28,859 nucleotides of DNA from CAYZPW01 sp964480475 (GCA_964480475.1 CAYZPW010000039.1:1-28859), one strand, 5' to 3'; shown: positions 15,095 to 24,452, counted from the stretch's first letter. Notes: generated by a model from the sequence alone, not told the origin. Numbers and translations are program-made.

Positions 15095-15329
15095 GCCTCA
15101 TCTTGTCTTTTTCGCCGTCTCGTTACGAGAGTGGTCTTGCAGTTGATGGATGCGCGCCCGTTCGTTTGTGGGGATTGAAGAGAGAACTTGTCGTGCCCGG
15201 TGGTTGTTCATAAGGCGTCGTGCAGCGTTTCGCGAAACGACGACCGTGCAGATAGGATTAGGTTTGCCGTTCCACGTTCCGGGGTCAGAACGTTAGCAAC
15301 GCGAGTTATCAATACGTTAGAGGACAGAC

Positions 15330-16406
15330 ATGCAGCAGAGATACAAGGACCTATTGAGGACACTCTCCGAGGCGTTTGGGCCGCCGGGATTCGAGGACGA
15401 TGTCCGGAGCGTAATAAGAGGTGAATTGGGCTCGTTCTGCGCCGTTAGCAACGACCGGGTTGGCAGCGTTATTTGCCTCAAGAAGGGAGCGTCTGAGACA
15501 CCCAAGATAATGCTCGCCGGGCACATGGACGAGATCGGATTCATGGTTCAAGGGATCAGAGACGACGGGTGCGCGGCCTTTGTGGGCTTGGGCAGCTGGC
15601 GAGTAAGTGACTTGCCGGGCACGGTCGTGACACTCAAGACGGAATCGGGCTTCGTTCGCGGCGTGATCGGCTCGGTACCTGTCCACTTCACGAGGAACAA
15701 GAGCAAGTCCGGTTGGAACCCTGCGATGGCGGAGCTTTTCGTCGATTTCGGTGCGAGAGACAAAGACCACGCGAGGCGATTCGGTGTCAAGGCGGGCACC
15801 CCGTTCGTCCCGGCTACCCCGTTTGAAGACCTCGAGCCGGGCGACATGTATCTCGGCAAGGCCTGGGACGATCGCGCCGGCTGCGCCGTCATAGTTGAGG
15901 CGCTGAAGCGTCTGCGGGATGAGAGCCATCCCAATACGGTCTATGGCGTGGGCACGGTTCAGGAGGAGGTTGGCTCCAAAGGCGCGACGGTTGCTGCGAA
16001 CACAATCAAGCCTGACGTCGCTGTAGTTGTTGAGGGTTCTCCCGCGAACGACACGGTTAGCGGCGAGAAAGGGGCAAAGATCAACGTAGGTGATGGCCCG
16101 CAGATTCGGTTCTATGATCCCTCAATGCTGCCAAACCGTCCGCTAGTTGAGCTGTTAATCAGAACTGCTGAGTCACACGGCATTCCGCATCAGGTTGTGG
16201 TGCGCGGGACAGGCGGAACGGACGGACGGCAGATACAGATTTTTGGGTCTGGGGTCCCCTGCGCGGTCGTCAGCGTCGTGTGCAGATACGTCCATTCGGC
16301 GGCGGGGCTGATCAGCCGCACGGATTTCGAGAACACCGTCGAGCTGCTATATTGGTTTTTGAAGGAATATGATGAGGCGCGGCACAAAGAGGTCACGTCG
16401 TTTTGA
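15330..16406 (+). CDS. M42 family metallo-aminopeptidase
   Basis: This 358-residue cytoplasmic di-metal aminopeptidase is of the M42 (TET/glutamyl aminopeptidase) family. All expected ligands and catalytic residues are seen: His65 and Asp67 in AGHMDEIG, Asp180 in KAWDDRAGC, Glu212/Glu213 in QEEVGSKGA (general base and ligand), Glu235 in VVEGSPA, and His322 in RYVHSAA. These enzymes form large dodecameric tetrahedra and trim peptides released by other proteases. The length is typical. A GAGGA site precedes the ATG. The 235 bases between atpC and this gene hold no gene and no terminator that I can recognise. A secreted M16 peptidase gene follows 33 bases downstream and is probably co-transcribed. 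Confidence 0.93.
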   Translation: MQQRYKDLLRTLSEAFGPPGFEDDVRSVIRGELGSFCAVSNDRVGSVICLKKGASETPKIMLAGHMDEIGFMVQGIRDDGCAAFVGLGSWRVSDLPGTVVTLKTESGFVRGVIGSVPVHFTRNKSKSGWNPAMAELFVDFGARDKDHARRFGVKAGTPFVPATPFEDLEPGDMYLGKAWDDRAGCAVIVEALKRLRDESHPNTVYGVGTVQEEVGSKGATVAANTIKPDVAVVVEGSPANDTVSGEKGAKINVGDGPQIRFYDPSMLPNRPLVELLIRTAESHGIPHQVVVRGTGGTDGRQIQIFGSGVPCAVVSVVCRYVHSAAGLISRTDFENTVELLYWFLKEYDEARHKEVTSF

Positions 16407-16439
16407 TGGCGCACGCGAGAGCGCCGTTGGAGGATGCCG

Positions 16440-19061
16440 ATGAGTCTGAAGCAAATCAAGATAGGGGCCGCAGTATCAACACTCGTGATGCTGCTCGGCT
16501 TCACGGACGGGTTTTCGGCCATGATCCCGCCCGATAAGGTAGCGCTGAAGCGGCTGCCAAGTGGTCTCACAATCGCCGTTGCGGAGGACCACTCTGCCCC
16601 GGTCGTCGCGATTCGCTTAATCGCAAAAGCGGGAGCTATCTACGAGCAAGACTACCTGGGTTGCGGGATTTCGCACTTCGTTGAGCATGTGGAGAGCGAC
16701 GGCACCGCAAAGATGACCAAGGAGGAGATCGACAGGTTCTCGGATGAGTTCGGAGGTCTGATAAACGCCTATACCACGACCGACCATACCTGCTATCACG
16801 CTGTCGCCCCGTCGCGCTATTTCGACAAGGTTCTCTTTCTTCTGTCGCATTGCTACACCGAGGCCACGTTTCCCGAAGAGGAGGTTGAGACCCAGCGCGG
16901 CGTCATTCTTAACGAGATAGCCAAGGACCTTGACGAGCCGATGCGCCTCCTGTGGCGACAGACGATGAGAACGATGTTCAAGAAGCATCCGATTCGCCAC
17001 CCCACGATTGGCCAGAAGGACCTCTTCATGCGGCTTTCGCGGGACGACCTCTTCAAGTACTATCGCCGGATGTATGTGCCGGAAAACACCATCGTCGTAA
17101 TAGTGGGCGACTTTGACGAGGCGCAAGCGCTCCAAAAGGCCGAGAACGCGTTCAAGGACTTCTCTGCTCGGCCGTTTGCGCCCATTGTGCTTCCGCAGGA
17201 GCCGCGGCAGCTTGATATGCGCAAGTCGGTCGTTGAGATGGACGTGAACCTCGCGTATCTCATGCTTGGCTTTCGGACGGTTCCTCTTCAGCATCCGGAC
17301 CTTTACGCGCTCGATGTGCTTGCGGCGATACTTGGCAACGGCAAGAGCGCACGAATGGTTCGGAACATCAAAGACAAGCAGTGTTTGGTGCAGGACGTAA
17401 CGGTATCGTCCTGGACGGCGAACTACGGTATCGGGGCGTTCTTGATACGGGCGGCTCTTCCCCACGAGAACGTTGACCAGGCGCTTGCGGCTGTCCACGC
17501 GGAGATCGAGCCGGTGAAGACGGCCACGGTCTCCGAGTCAGAGCTGCAAAAGGCCAAGAAGCTGATCAAGAGCGGCTACTTGCTTGAGGTTGAGACGATG
17601 GAGCAAAAGGCGCGGCTTCTGGGTTCCGACATTCTGGCTACGGGCGAGGTAGGCTTCAGCTATCGCTATCTTGATGGGATTGCGAGCGTGACGTCTGCGG
17701 AGGTTATGGCCGTTGCCCGCAGGTATCTAGACAAGGACCAGCTCTGCGTGGTCGGGATAGTCCCCAAGGGCAAGGGCGAGGCAAGAGCCGAGGTCAAGGA
17801 CAAGAAGGCGACCGAAAGACCTCGCATCGAAAAGGCGACGCTGCCCAACGGCCTCCGTCTGCTGACCCAAGAGGGTGAGAAGGCGGCGACTGTCTCCGTT
17901 GACGCTTACTTCTTGGGAGGGACAAGATACGAGACGCCAAAGACCAACGGTGTCGGGAATCTCATGGCGCCGCTCCTTTTGAAGGGGACGAAATCCAGGA
18001 CCGCCGAGGAGATTGCTTTGTCTATCGACCAGATGGGCGCCAAGGTCTCTGCCTCGTCCGATATGAACACGTTCCACGTGTCGCTTGAGATGTTGCAGGA
18101 GGACCTTGAGCAGGGGCTCGAGCTCGTGGCCGACATCATCCTGCGTCCCAAGTTCGACGATGAGGAGTTCAAGCGGCAGCAGAAGAATGCGCTGGCCGTG
18201 ATCAAGCGCCGCGCGGACTATTGGCATGAAAAACCTCGTCAGATGATGCTTTCTAGCCTCTACAGCTCTCATCCCTACAGAATGAGCAAGTATGGAACGT
18301 TGGAAAGCGTTTCAAGGCTCACCGTAGATGACGTCTGGGACTACTACGAGGCCTACGTCAAGCCGGATAACATGGTCCTTTCGATTTTCGGCGCGGCCAA
18401 CAGCGCCTACGCAAAGTCGCTGGTTGAGAAGCATTTCTCCGAGCTTGGTGGCAGAGTTGTTCGGCCCCAGGTCTCGCTTGATCCACCACTGGCTGAGAAC
18501 ATCGTGATTTCTGACAAGACGGGATGGAAGCAGGCGGCGGTGTTCTATGGCTTCAGGTCGTGCTCTGTTTCCGACGAGGACAAATACGCTCTGGATGTGT
18601 TGGATGGCGTTTTGTCCGGGATTCACTCTCCGGGCGGGAGGCTTCACTCGAGGCTGCGTAACAGCCAACTGGTTTATCTCGTCCACGCATACAATCGGTT
18701 GGGAGTGGACCCGGGATGGTTTTTGATTTATGCGTCATGCCTCCCGAAGAACCTTGGGCAGGTTCAGAACGTGATAGCCGAGGAGGTGGTCAAGATTGGC
18801 AAAGACCTCGTGAGCGCTCAAGAACTGACGATAGCAAAGGGGATGTGCATCGCGGCCGAGGAGGTCCATCGCCGACAGACCGCGTCACAGCAATCGGCAG
18901 CCGCGTGCCTCGGTGAGCTCTACGGACTTGGGTACGACTCATACCTTCAGTACGAGGAGAGGATAGCGGCGGTTACGGCCAAAGACGTGATGCGCGTGGC
19001 GAGGGAATACTTCACGCACTACGTCCATGTTGCGAGCGTCCCTGAAGCGGCTCAGGAATGA
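16440..19061 (+). CDS. Secreted two-domain M16 zinc peptidase (pitrilysin/PqqL-like)
   Basis: From the ATG at 16440 the product has 873 residues. This start is preferred over the ATG at 16434, because GGAGG at 16429-16433 abuts 16434 with no spacing but is 6 bases from 16440. A hydrophobic N-terminus (about residues 7-26) ending GFSA is a signal peptide. The first M16 half has the inverted zinc motif HFVEH (His79, Glu82, His83) and the distal ligand Glu159, 76 residues after His83, so it is catalytically complete. The second half (from about residue 455) lacks HxxEH at the matching place (GVGNLMAPL) but keeps the Arg/Tyr-type stretch RLHSRLRNSQLVYLV. This is the usual active/inactive pairing of fused M16 proteins. 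It probably degrades peptides in the periplasm; the substrate is unknown. Confidence 0.92.
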   Translation: MSLKQIKIGAAVSTLVMLLGFTDGFSAMIPPDKVALKRLPSGLTIAVAEDHSAPVVAIRLIAKAGAIYEQDYLGCGISHFVEHVESDGTAKMTKEEIDRFSDEFGGLINAYTTTDHTCYHAVAPSRYFDKVLFLLSHCYTEATFPEEEVETQRGVILNEIAKDLDEPMRLLWRQTMRTMFKKHPIRHPTIGQKDLFMRLSRDDLFKYYRRMYVPENTIVVIVGDFDEAQALQKAENAFKDFSARPFAPIVLPQEPRQLDMRKSVVEMDVNLAYLMLGFRTVPLQHPDLYALDVLAAILGNGKSARMVRNIKDKQCLVQDVTVSSWTANYGIGAFLIRAALPHENVDQALAAVHAEIEPVKTATVSESELQKAKKLIKSGYLLEVETMEQKARLLGSDILATGEVGFSYRYLDGIASVTSAEVMAVARRYLDKDQLCVVGIVPKGKGEARAEVKDKKATERPRIEKATLPNGLRLLTQEGEKAATVSVDAYFLGGTRYETPKTNGVGNLMAPLLLKGTKSRTAEEIALSIDQMGAKVSASSDMNTFHVSLEMLQEDLEQGLELVADIILRPKFDDEEFKRQQKNALAVIKRRADYWHEKPRQMMLSSLYSSHPYRMSKYGTLESVSRLTVDDVWDYYEAYVKPDNMVLSIFGAANSAYAKSLVEKHFSELGGRVVRPQVSLDPPLAENIVISDKTGWKQAAVFYGFRSCSVSDEDKYALDVLDGVLSGIHSPGGRLHSRLRNSQLVYLVHAYNRLGVDPGWFLIYASCLPKNLGQVQNVIAEEVVKIGKDLVSAQELTIAKGMCIAAEEVHRRQTASQQSAAACLGELYGLGYDSYLQYEERIAAVTAKDVMRVAREYFTHYVHVASVPEAAQE

Positions 19062-19166
19062 ACTGTGTTGGCTAGCTTGCTTTTTGTAGTGATGGTCTTA
19101 CATTGCCGATTATAGGGAGCATTAGCTGGCGAATAGTGTGGGTAACTATCGGGAAAGGAGCATTCT

Positions 19167-20150
19167 GTGACCGAGAGCAATGAGAGCCTCGCTTCGATAA
19201 TGTCGAGTTTCGGCAAATTGCGCATCCTTGTGGTCGGCGACCTCATGGCGGACAAATACATCTATGGGAACGCCGAGCGACTCTCGCCCGAGGCAGCGGT
19301 TCCTGTTATCAAGGTCAAGAAGGAGGAGTATCGCCTCGGCGGCGCGGCCAACGTTGCGCACAACGCCAAACAGCTCGGCGCAACAGTGCTTTTGTGTGGT
19401 GTGGTGGGCTACGATGATGCGGCGCACATGTTCAGAAAGGCGGTTCGAGACACCGGAATCGAGTCGGGCGGTATCTTCCCTTCGTCCGACCGGGCAACCA
19501 CTCTCAAAGTGCGCGTCGTGGCCTTGCCATACAACCAGCAGATCGTGCGATACGACTATGAGAGCAGAAGACAGCTGACCGAAAATGAGACGCCCACTGT
19601 TAAGCGATACATCGAGTCGAATATCGACCAAATAAACGCGATTTTAATATCTGACTATGACAAGGGGATGCTGCTTGGGAACACACTTCCTAGGTTCATC
19701 ATAGACCTCGCGCGAGAGAAGAAAGTCCCCACAGTCGTCAGCTCCAAACAGCGGCATTTCCGCCTTTTCACAAATGCGACCGCCATCATTCCTAACTACT
19801 ACGACGCCCAAGACTTCGTCCATATCGTCAACGGCAACTTCTTCACGAGTATCACTGCCATAGGCGAGGAAGTTGTCAAGCTGCTCGATTGCGAGGCCGC
19901 GCTTGTGGTCCGGGAGGGGCAAGAGATTGCGATCTGCACGAAGGACGGCGCCCAAAAGACGCTCCAGGTCGGTGCCTCGAACAACTTCAATCCTGCCGGG
20001 GTCCAGGACACTGTTTGCAGCACCTTCGCGCTGGCGCTCGCGGCTGGGGCGGATTACGAAAACGCCGCTATCCTGGCCAGTCGCGCGATGAAGGTCGTCC
20101 TCTCCAAGGAGGGCATGGCGACCATAGCAATCGGGGAACTGCACGAGTAG
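19167..20150 (+). CDS. PfkB-family sugar kinase resembling the HldE/RfaE kinase domain, with altered active-site motifs
   Basis: This 327-residue protein aligns with the N-terminal kinase domain of HldE (D-glycero-beta-D-manno-heptose-7-phosphate kinase, LPS core heptose pathway). Matching stretches are VVGDLMADKYIYG (22-34), RLSPEAAVPVIKV (38-50), RLGGAANVAHNAKQLGA (56-72) and LISDYDKG (160-167). The usual catalytic signature GAGD is changed: residues 278-281 read GVQD, keeping the Asp281 base but losing the second glycine of the anion hole. The DPKG segment is replaced by SSKQ (192-195), and the ATP-side motifs are diverged. No cytidylyltransferase domain follows. The start is GTG at 19167 with AAAGGAG 6 bases upstream. 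It could be a heptose kinase with relaxed motifs, a related kinase of other specificity, or a pseudokinase. Confidence 0.75.
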   Translation: MTESNESLASIMSSFGKLRILVVGDLMADKYIYGNAERLSPEAAVPVIKVKKEEYRLGGAANVAHNAKQLGATVLLCGVVGYDDAAHMFRKAVRDTGIESGGIFPSSDRATTLKVRVVALPYNQQIVRYDYESRRQLTENETPTVKRYIESNIDQINAILISDYDKGMLLGNTLPRFIIDLAREKKVPTVVSSKQRHFRLFTNATAIIPNYYDAQDFVHIVNGNFFTSITAIGEEVVKLLDCEAALVVREGQEIAICTKDGAQKTLQVGASNNFNPAGVQDTVCSTFALALAAGADYENAAILASRAMKVVLSKEGMATIAIGELHE

Positions 20151-20285
20151 CAACCTCGCGCCCGGAGGCAAGCCCCGCCCCTGCACGATGGGGGTGCGTT
20201 TGTCCGCTATTCCCTCTATTGTAACTGTGCAGGGCCATGAGCCGATGATGCTGCGCCTTCGGACCTAACCTGGGAGGATTACAGG

Positions 20286-20778
20286 ATGAAGAAGGTCTTT
20301 TTGCTGGCGGCGTTGATTGTGATGATAGCTGCCTCGGGCTTGTTCGCGGACTTTGCGATGGACACGAGCCTTTCGGATTCGGACGCGTCGTTTTTGGGCG
20401 AGGCATGTGAGGATTTCGCAGGCTGGTCTGTCTCAAACGCTGGCGATGTCAACGGCGATGGTTACGACGACTTCGCCCTCGGGGCATACGCCAATGACAG
20501 CGGACTTCTACGTGGTTCTGCTTGCGCCGGACGGCCAGTTCTGGTCCCCAGATGACTTCGGCATCGACGTGGCCTGGTCAACGGGTCTGCTCCCATTCTA
20601 CTCCAGTTTACCGACGTCACCAAATTGGGAACTCACGCTCGACGCTTTCGTGATTAATCTGCCAGCCGATGCGCCATTCGACGCGGCCGGGGAGTTCACA
20701 TTATTCACGGCGCTGGTCGAGCCGCACACGCTCACGCCGTTCTGCGATATCGGCATGGCAGGATTCAGCTTGCAATAA
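20286..20778 (+). pseudogene. Broken FG-GAP secreted protein gene: signal peptide plus part of one repeat, then a frame change into a C-terminal beta domain
   Basis: A strong GGGAGG ribosome binding site and ATG at 20286 start a signal peptide (MKKVFLLAALIVMIAASGLF) and an FG-GAP repeat (WSVSNAGDVNGDGYDDFALGAYAN, with the Ca-binding DVNGDGYDD). This frame then becomes unrelated and stops at 20555. In the frame shifted by one, good coding sequence runs from about 20497 to a stop at 20776-20778: TADFYVVLLAPDGQFWSP and onward. That second part resembles the C-terminal domain of the Reg_prop protein at 27236-28507 (VDFYVALELPSG). An intact ancestor would carry several FG-GAP blades between the two parts, so an internal deletion with frame loss is more likely than a single-base error. 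A sequencing or assembly fault remains possible. Confidence 0.7.
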
Positions 20779-20856
20779 CGCCGAGCATGGTTAGCATACT
20801 AGACAATATGAGGCAAAGGCTATGCCAAACCAGCACATAGGACTCTGGGTGAAAAA

Positions 20857-21888
20857 ATGGGAAAGAAAGACCTTTACAGAGAAGACAGAGTAGCGCTTCT
20901 GACGGAAATTGCCTCTATGTTTGGCGACAATAGAAGCGAGATTGTTGACAACTGGGTTGCGCAGCAAATCGACACTGATTCTCCGAAGTTCGAGTCTCTG
21001 AAAAAAGGCATCGAGATGCTCGTAGATGCCTTCATAGAGCATCTGTCAAAGGGCGATTTGGCTGCTTATTTCAGGGCCAATTCAGCTATTGGAAGAACAA
21101 CCGCAGCTACGGATATCCGCCAAGACTTGTTCTTGGAGGCGTTCCATGATTTCGAGGAAGCTTACGCCGGTGTCCTATGGAAGAGATACGGCGATGATAT
21201 CCTGAAGCCAATCATCTTGCTGGACCAATTGCATCACAAAACGATAGGCATTCTTGCGAAGGAATACACAGCGACAAAGGATGCAACGATCTTCGCTATG
21301 GCCAAACTGGCTGAATCAAGAGACCCTGAGACCGGCGCACATCTCGAAAGGACACGAGAATACTCAAGAATAATCGCAGAATGTTTGGGGCACGACGCCG
21401 ATTTCGTTCAGAACATCTATTCCGTAAGTGTCCTCCACGATATCGGAAAGGTTGGCATCCCTGATTGTGTGCTTCTGAAGCCCGCCGCCCTAACCAGCGA
21501 CGAATTCGAAATCATGAGAACACATACGAAAGTAGGAGGCGATACTCTTAACGCGGTAGTAGGAGACCTCGAGATTACCAGGGGTGAACTGGTGATGGCG
21601 CGAGACATAGCCTACTATCACCACGAGAAATACGACGGCTCCGGCTATAATGGTCTGGTAGGAGAGGACATCCCTGTCTCAGCAAGGATATTCGCCGCCG
21701 CCGATATCTACGATGCCCTAAGGTCGAAAAGGCCTTACAAAGGCCCCTTTTCTCACGAGAAGAGTGCAGAAATCATTCTCCAGGGCGACGGAAGAACCAT
21801 GCCACCTCATTTCGATCCCAGGGTCTTGGACGCATTTGCACAATCGGCACGAGCATTCCTGGAAGTAAGCCAAAGATACGGGGATTGA
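20857..21888 (+). CDS. HD-GYP domain protein, probable cyclic-di-GMP phosphodiesterase
   Basis: This 343-residue protein has an N-terminal helical domain (about 1-135) that loosely resembles RsbRD-type sensor domains, and an HD-GYP domain (about 145-335). Metal and catalytic elements are present: His162 in ETGAHLERT, His194-Asp195 in LHDIGKVGIPD, His223, His255-His256 in HHEKYDGSGYNG, and Asp283 in FAAADIYDAL. The signature GYP is GYN (263-265), so the residue used for partner interaction is altered while the metal site is complete. HD-GYP enzymes hydrolyse cyclic-di-GMP (some cGAMP) and control surface behaviour. No membrane segment is seen. It is convergent with dprA, the stops being 30 bases apart. 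Confidence 0.9.
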   Translation: MGKKDLYREDRVALLTEIASMFGDNRSEIVDNWVAQQIDTDSPKFESLKKGIEMLVDAFIEHLSKGDLAAYFRANSAIGRTTAATDIRQDLFLEAFHDFEEAYAGVLWKRYGDDILKPIILLDQLHHKTIGILAKEYTATKDATIFAMAKLAESRDPETGAHLERTREYSRIIAECLGHDADFVQNIYSVSVLHDIGKVGIPDCVLLKPAALTSDEFEIMRTHTKVGGDTLNAVVGDLEITRGELVMARDIAYYHHEKYDGSGYNGLVGEDIPVSARIFAAADIYDALRSKRPYKGPFSHEKSAEIILQGDGRTMPPHFDPRVLDAFAQSARAFLEVSQRYGD

Positions 21889-21918
21889 ACCCCACAATGC
21901 CAGCGGCGTTCGGCGCCC

Positions 21919-23025
21919 CTAGAGCGTTCTGACGAATAGCTTGCCGGGGAGCTCTTTGGCGAGGCCTTTTATCTCGAGGTTGAATAGGCCCATCCCTATC
22001 TTTGGCAGCGGCAGGGCGGTTGCGAGCGTTATCTCATCGATGTGAAGCGGCTCCTGTGTCAGCGTCTCGTAGATCTTCCGCTCGTTCGGGTCAAGGCGGA
22101 GCTTCGCCTCGGCCGCCTGCTTGATCGTCTCCTCACGCATCATGCCTTTGATCTCGGGCGCGATCTCCTCAATGATGTCCTTGGCCGAAAGCACCGACTT
22201 CGCGCCCTGGCGGATCAACTGGTTGGGGCCCCGGCTCGTCTGAGCCGTTATATTGCCGGGCACAGCAAAAACCTCCCGACCCTGCTCGAGCGCCAGCCGT
22301 GCCGTTATCAACGCACCGCTCTGCGGAGGCGCCTCGACCACAACCGTTCCGAGCGCAAGCCCGCTAATGATCCTGTTTCGGATTGGGAAGTTCCTGGGGA
22401 GTGGAGCGACGCCGGACGGAAACTCGCTAATGACAGCGCCCGACTTCGCTATCTCCTCGGCCAGCGATGCGTGCTCAGCAGGATACACATTGTCAAGCCC
22501 GGTGCCGAGCACCGCGATGGTCCGGCCCTTGCCCATAAGAGCGCCTCTGTGGGCATGGCTGTCGATGCCTCTAGCAAGCCCGCTGACGACGCAAAGACCC
22601 ATTGAGGCGAGCTGCATCCCGAGGCTCTGAGCCGTCTGCTTTCCATAATGAGTGCAGGTGCGCGTCCCCACGATCGCAATCGCGAAACTGTCCCGCGCCT
22701 CAAGTTCGCCCCACACGTAAAGCAGCGCGGGCGGGTCCGGGATATGACGGAGATTCTCGGGATAATCCGGGCTCTTGAGCGTTATTATCGAAAGCCCAAG
22801 CCGCTCGATCGTGTCCCGCTCTTTCTCAAACTCGGGGCTGCCGGGCGCCTTTCTGATGGCCGCGGCCAGCTCGCGGGTTACGCCCTTGACTCTGCAAAGC
22901 TCGAGCGTCGACGCGCCGACAATCGCATCGACATCTTCAAACTCCGCGATCAAGTTCCTGAATGCCGCACGCTTCTCGCCAAGCGCCAGTCCAAGCGCAA
23001 CCCAGAGCATGTTTTCCTTCGCCAT
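21919..23025 (-). CDS. dprA: DNA processing protein DprA
   Basis: This 368-residue protein is a full DprA/Smf. It has an N-terminal SAM-like helical part (about 1-75), a Rossmann-like domain (about 80-280) with the family motifs IVGTRTCTHYG, VVSGLARGIDSHAHRGAL, AVLGTGLDNVYP and FPIRNRIISGLA, and a C-terminal winged-helix domain (about 300-368). DprA binds single-stranded DNA and loads RecA during natural transformation. The ATG at 23025 has GAGG directly against it; the ATG at 23010, five codons later, has AAGGA at 4-base spacing and may be the true start. No competence pilus genes are nearby. The 189 bases between this gene and the next one on the same strand show no signal I can name. Confidence 0.95.
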   Translation of the reverse strand: MAKENMLWVALGLALGEKRAAFRNLIAEFEDVDAIVGASTLELCRVKGVTRELAAAIRKAPGSPEFEKERDTIERLGLSIITLKSPDYPENLRHIPDPPALLYVWGELEARDSFAIAIVGTRTCTHYGKQTAQSLGMQLASMGLCVVSGLARGIDSHAHRGALMGKGRTIAVLGTGLDNVYPAEHASLAEEIAKSGAVISEFPSGVAPLPRNFPIRNRIISGLALGTVVVEAPPQSGALITARLALEQGREVFAVPGNITAQTSRGPNQLIRQGAKSVLSAKDIIEEIAPEIKGMMREETIKQAAEAKLRLDPNERKIYETLTQEPLHIDEITLATALPLPKIGMGLFNLEIKGLAKELPGKLFVRTL

Positions 23026-23214
23026 CCTCGACCCCAGAGTTCACCGTCTTGCGGTGCATCTTAGCCAAAGATGGGCGCCGGCGGCAAATGATTTCTCAGG
23101 TTTGAGAGCCGAGGAAACTGGCAATCCCGTCGAAGGCCGATTCACCCCCAAATTGAGCGACTCCCTGGGGCAGCGACGCTATGCGACGCCAGCCTGCTGA
23201 CCTCTAATGCGCCT

Positions 23215-24417
23215 CTATAGACAGGTGTGCTGTGCCATCAAGCTCCCAATTGGGCGTGTCGCGCTCAGAGATCGCAGCAAACGCTTCGCAGCAGCCCGGT
23301 GGTGTTCCTGGCCTACTGATGAGGCGGCTTCCAAGTATCGCTTGCAGTCGCCTTCAGCGAGGCCTTTGCGGATTAGCTCCTTGACGAGCCTCAGATCGTA
23401 CCCGCTGTATTTCAGGAAGCCCTTGGGCGCGTCTTCGTCAATAGACCGCTCAAGCCAAAGCAGCGCAGAGTCGAGGTCTCCTTCCCCCAAAGCAATCACG
23501 CCAAGCCCGGTGGCACACTCGTTCTGTTCAACGTTTGCCCAGGGGTAGCCCTCGCACACGGAATGCATTCGTTCAATGTTAGGCCACGCATTTGAGTAAT
23601 ACTGGTTCGCCTCTTCCTTATCCCGTCTTGCCAGGTGCAGGTTTCCCAACTCCACATCGCACTTCACGGATAGATAAAGCTCGTCGCATTCGGACGACCC
23701 CGCTTCCTCAATGGAGCACAGGAGCTCCGCCGCCTCAACCGCCCGATCAATGTTCTTCTGCGCCTTCTCAAACCAAAGGAGCTGATGCAGAATGTTCCCA
23801 TCCTTAGGATACAACTTCGCTGCTTTCCGAGAAAACTCCAGTCCCAGCTGAAACTCACGCTTCGGACGCAGCACATTCGCTATGTTGTAATACTTCAGCG
23901 CTTTTGCGGCATTACTTTCATTCGGGATGGCCAACACCAACCGCAGCAGTTCATCGCAAAACCAGACGTCCTCTATGCCATACAAAGACGTAGTAAAACA
24001 CACTTCCGTGTCCTGCGGGTTCTGCTCAAAACATTTGCTCGCAGCCTGCACGGCAACACCAAGCCAGTGCCTGCGCTGTTCGCTCTCCGTGGGATAACGG
24101 TCCGCCAATTGGCAGCAAGCCCGAAAGAGGTTGTAACTGTTGAGCCAAGATGTTGACAATACCTTGCCATCCGCATACCACTCACCGATATAGGCGACCA
24201 CCTCCGCCTCCGGAAGCAGAATAGTCTCTTTCGTCCCCACCCCGAGCCTCTGTATGTCGAAAAAGAACTCGCTGGCGTGACTTAGGGCACTCAACTGCCT
24301 CGTGTAAACAGGCGCCTCCTCCTCCGCTTCCGCAAGGCAAGGCGCCACCACTGAGAAAGCCCCCACAAACAGACAACACATAACGATCAAACCTAAAACA
24401 GACTGCCTCAAAACCAT
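23215..24417 (-). CDS. Secreted helical-repeat (TPR-like) protein, copy 1
   Basis: The product has 400 residues from the ATG at 24417, chosen over an ATG at 24441 because AGGAG lies 9 bases before it and the signal peptide then starts properly (about residues 1-30, ending APCLAEA). The body is alpha-helical with TPR-like units, for example FQLGLEFSRKAAKLYPKDGNILHQLLWFEKAQKNIDRAVEAAELL and ALGEGDLDSALLWLERSIDEDAPKGFLKY in part. It is a paralogue of the next upstream gene: both share RR-x-WL-x-VA-x-x-AA in the first half and the end pattern GYDLRL-(14-15 residues)-RYLE-x-A plus LL-x-x-L. No enzyme motif is seen. It is probably a periplasmic or secreted protein-binding scaffold; its function is unknown. 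Confidence 0.72.
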   Translation of the reverse strand: MVLRQSVLGLIVMCCLFVGAFSVVAPCLAEAEEEAPVYTRQLSALSHASEFFFDIQRLGVGTKETILLPEAEVVAYIGEWYADGKVLSTSWLNSYNLFRACCQLADRYPTESEQRRHWLGVAVQAASKCFEQNPQDTEVCFTTSLYGIEDVWFCDELLRLVLAIPNESNAAKALKYYNIANVLRPKREFQLGLEFSRKAAKLYPKDGNILHQLLWFEKAQKNIDRAVEAAELLCSIEEAGSSECDELYLSVKCDVELGNLHLARRDKEEANQYYSNAWPNIERMHSVCEGYPWANVEQNECATGLGVIALGEGDLDSALLWLERSIDEDAPKGFLKYSGYDLRLVKELIRKGLAEGDCKRYLEAASSVGQEHHRAAAKRLLRSLSATRPIGSLMAQHTCL

Positions 24418-24452
24418 TTCAGCACACTCCTTTGCTCTCATTCAGCCCCTTT

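Noticed and set aside
15105..15140. TCTCG-TTA-CGAGA hairpin after atpC as the operon terminator
   Set aside because: The stem is only 5 bp and the T-rich stretch precedes rather than follows it.
20168..20205. GC-rich imperfect hairpin after the kinase gene as an intrinsic terminator
   Set aside because: The stem needs a G-T pair and is followed by CGTTTG rather than a T-run.
20490..20510. Programmed ribosomal frameshift in the FG-GAP gene
   Set aside because: No slippery heptamer or strong downstream structure is visible at the junction, and the expected middle of the protein is missing, which fits deletion better.
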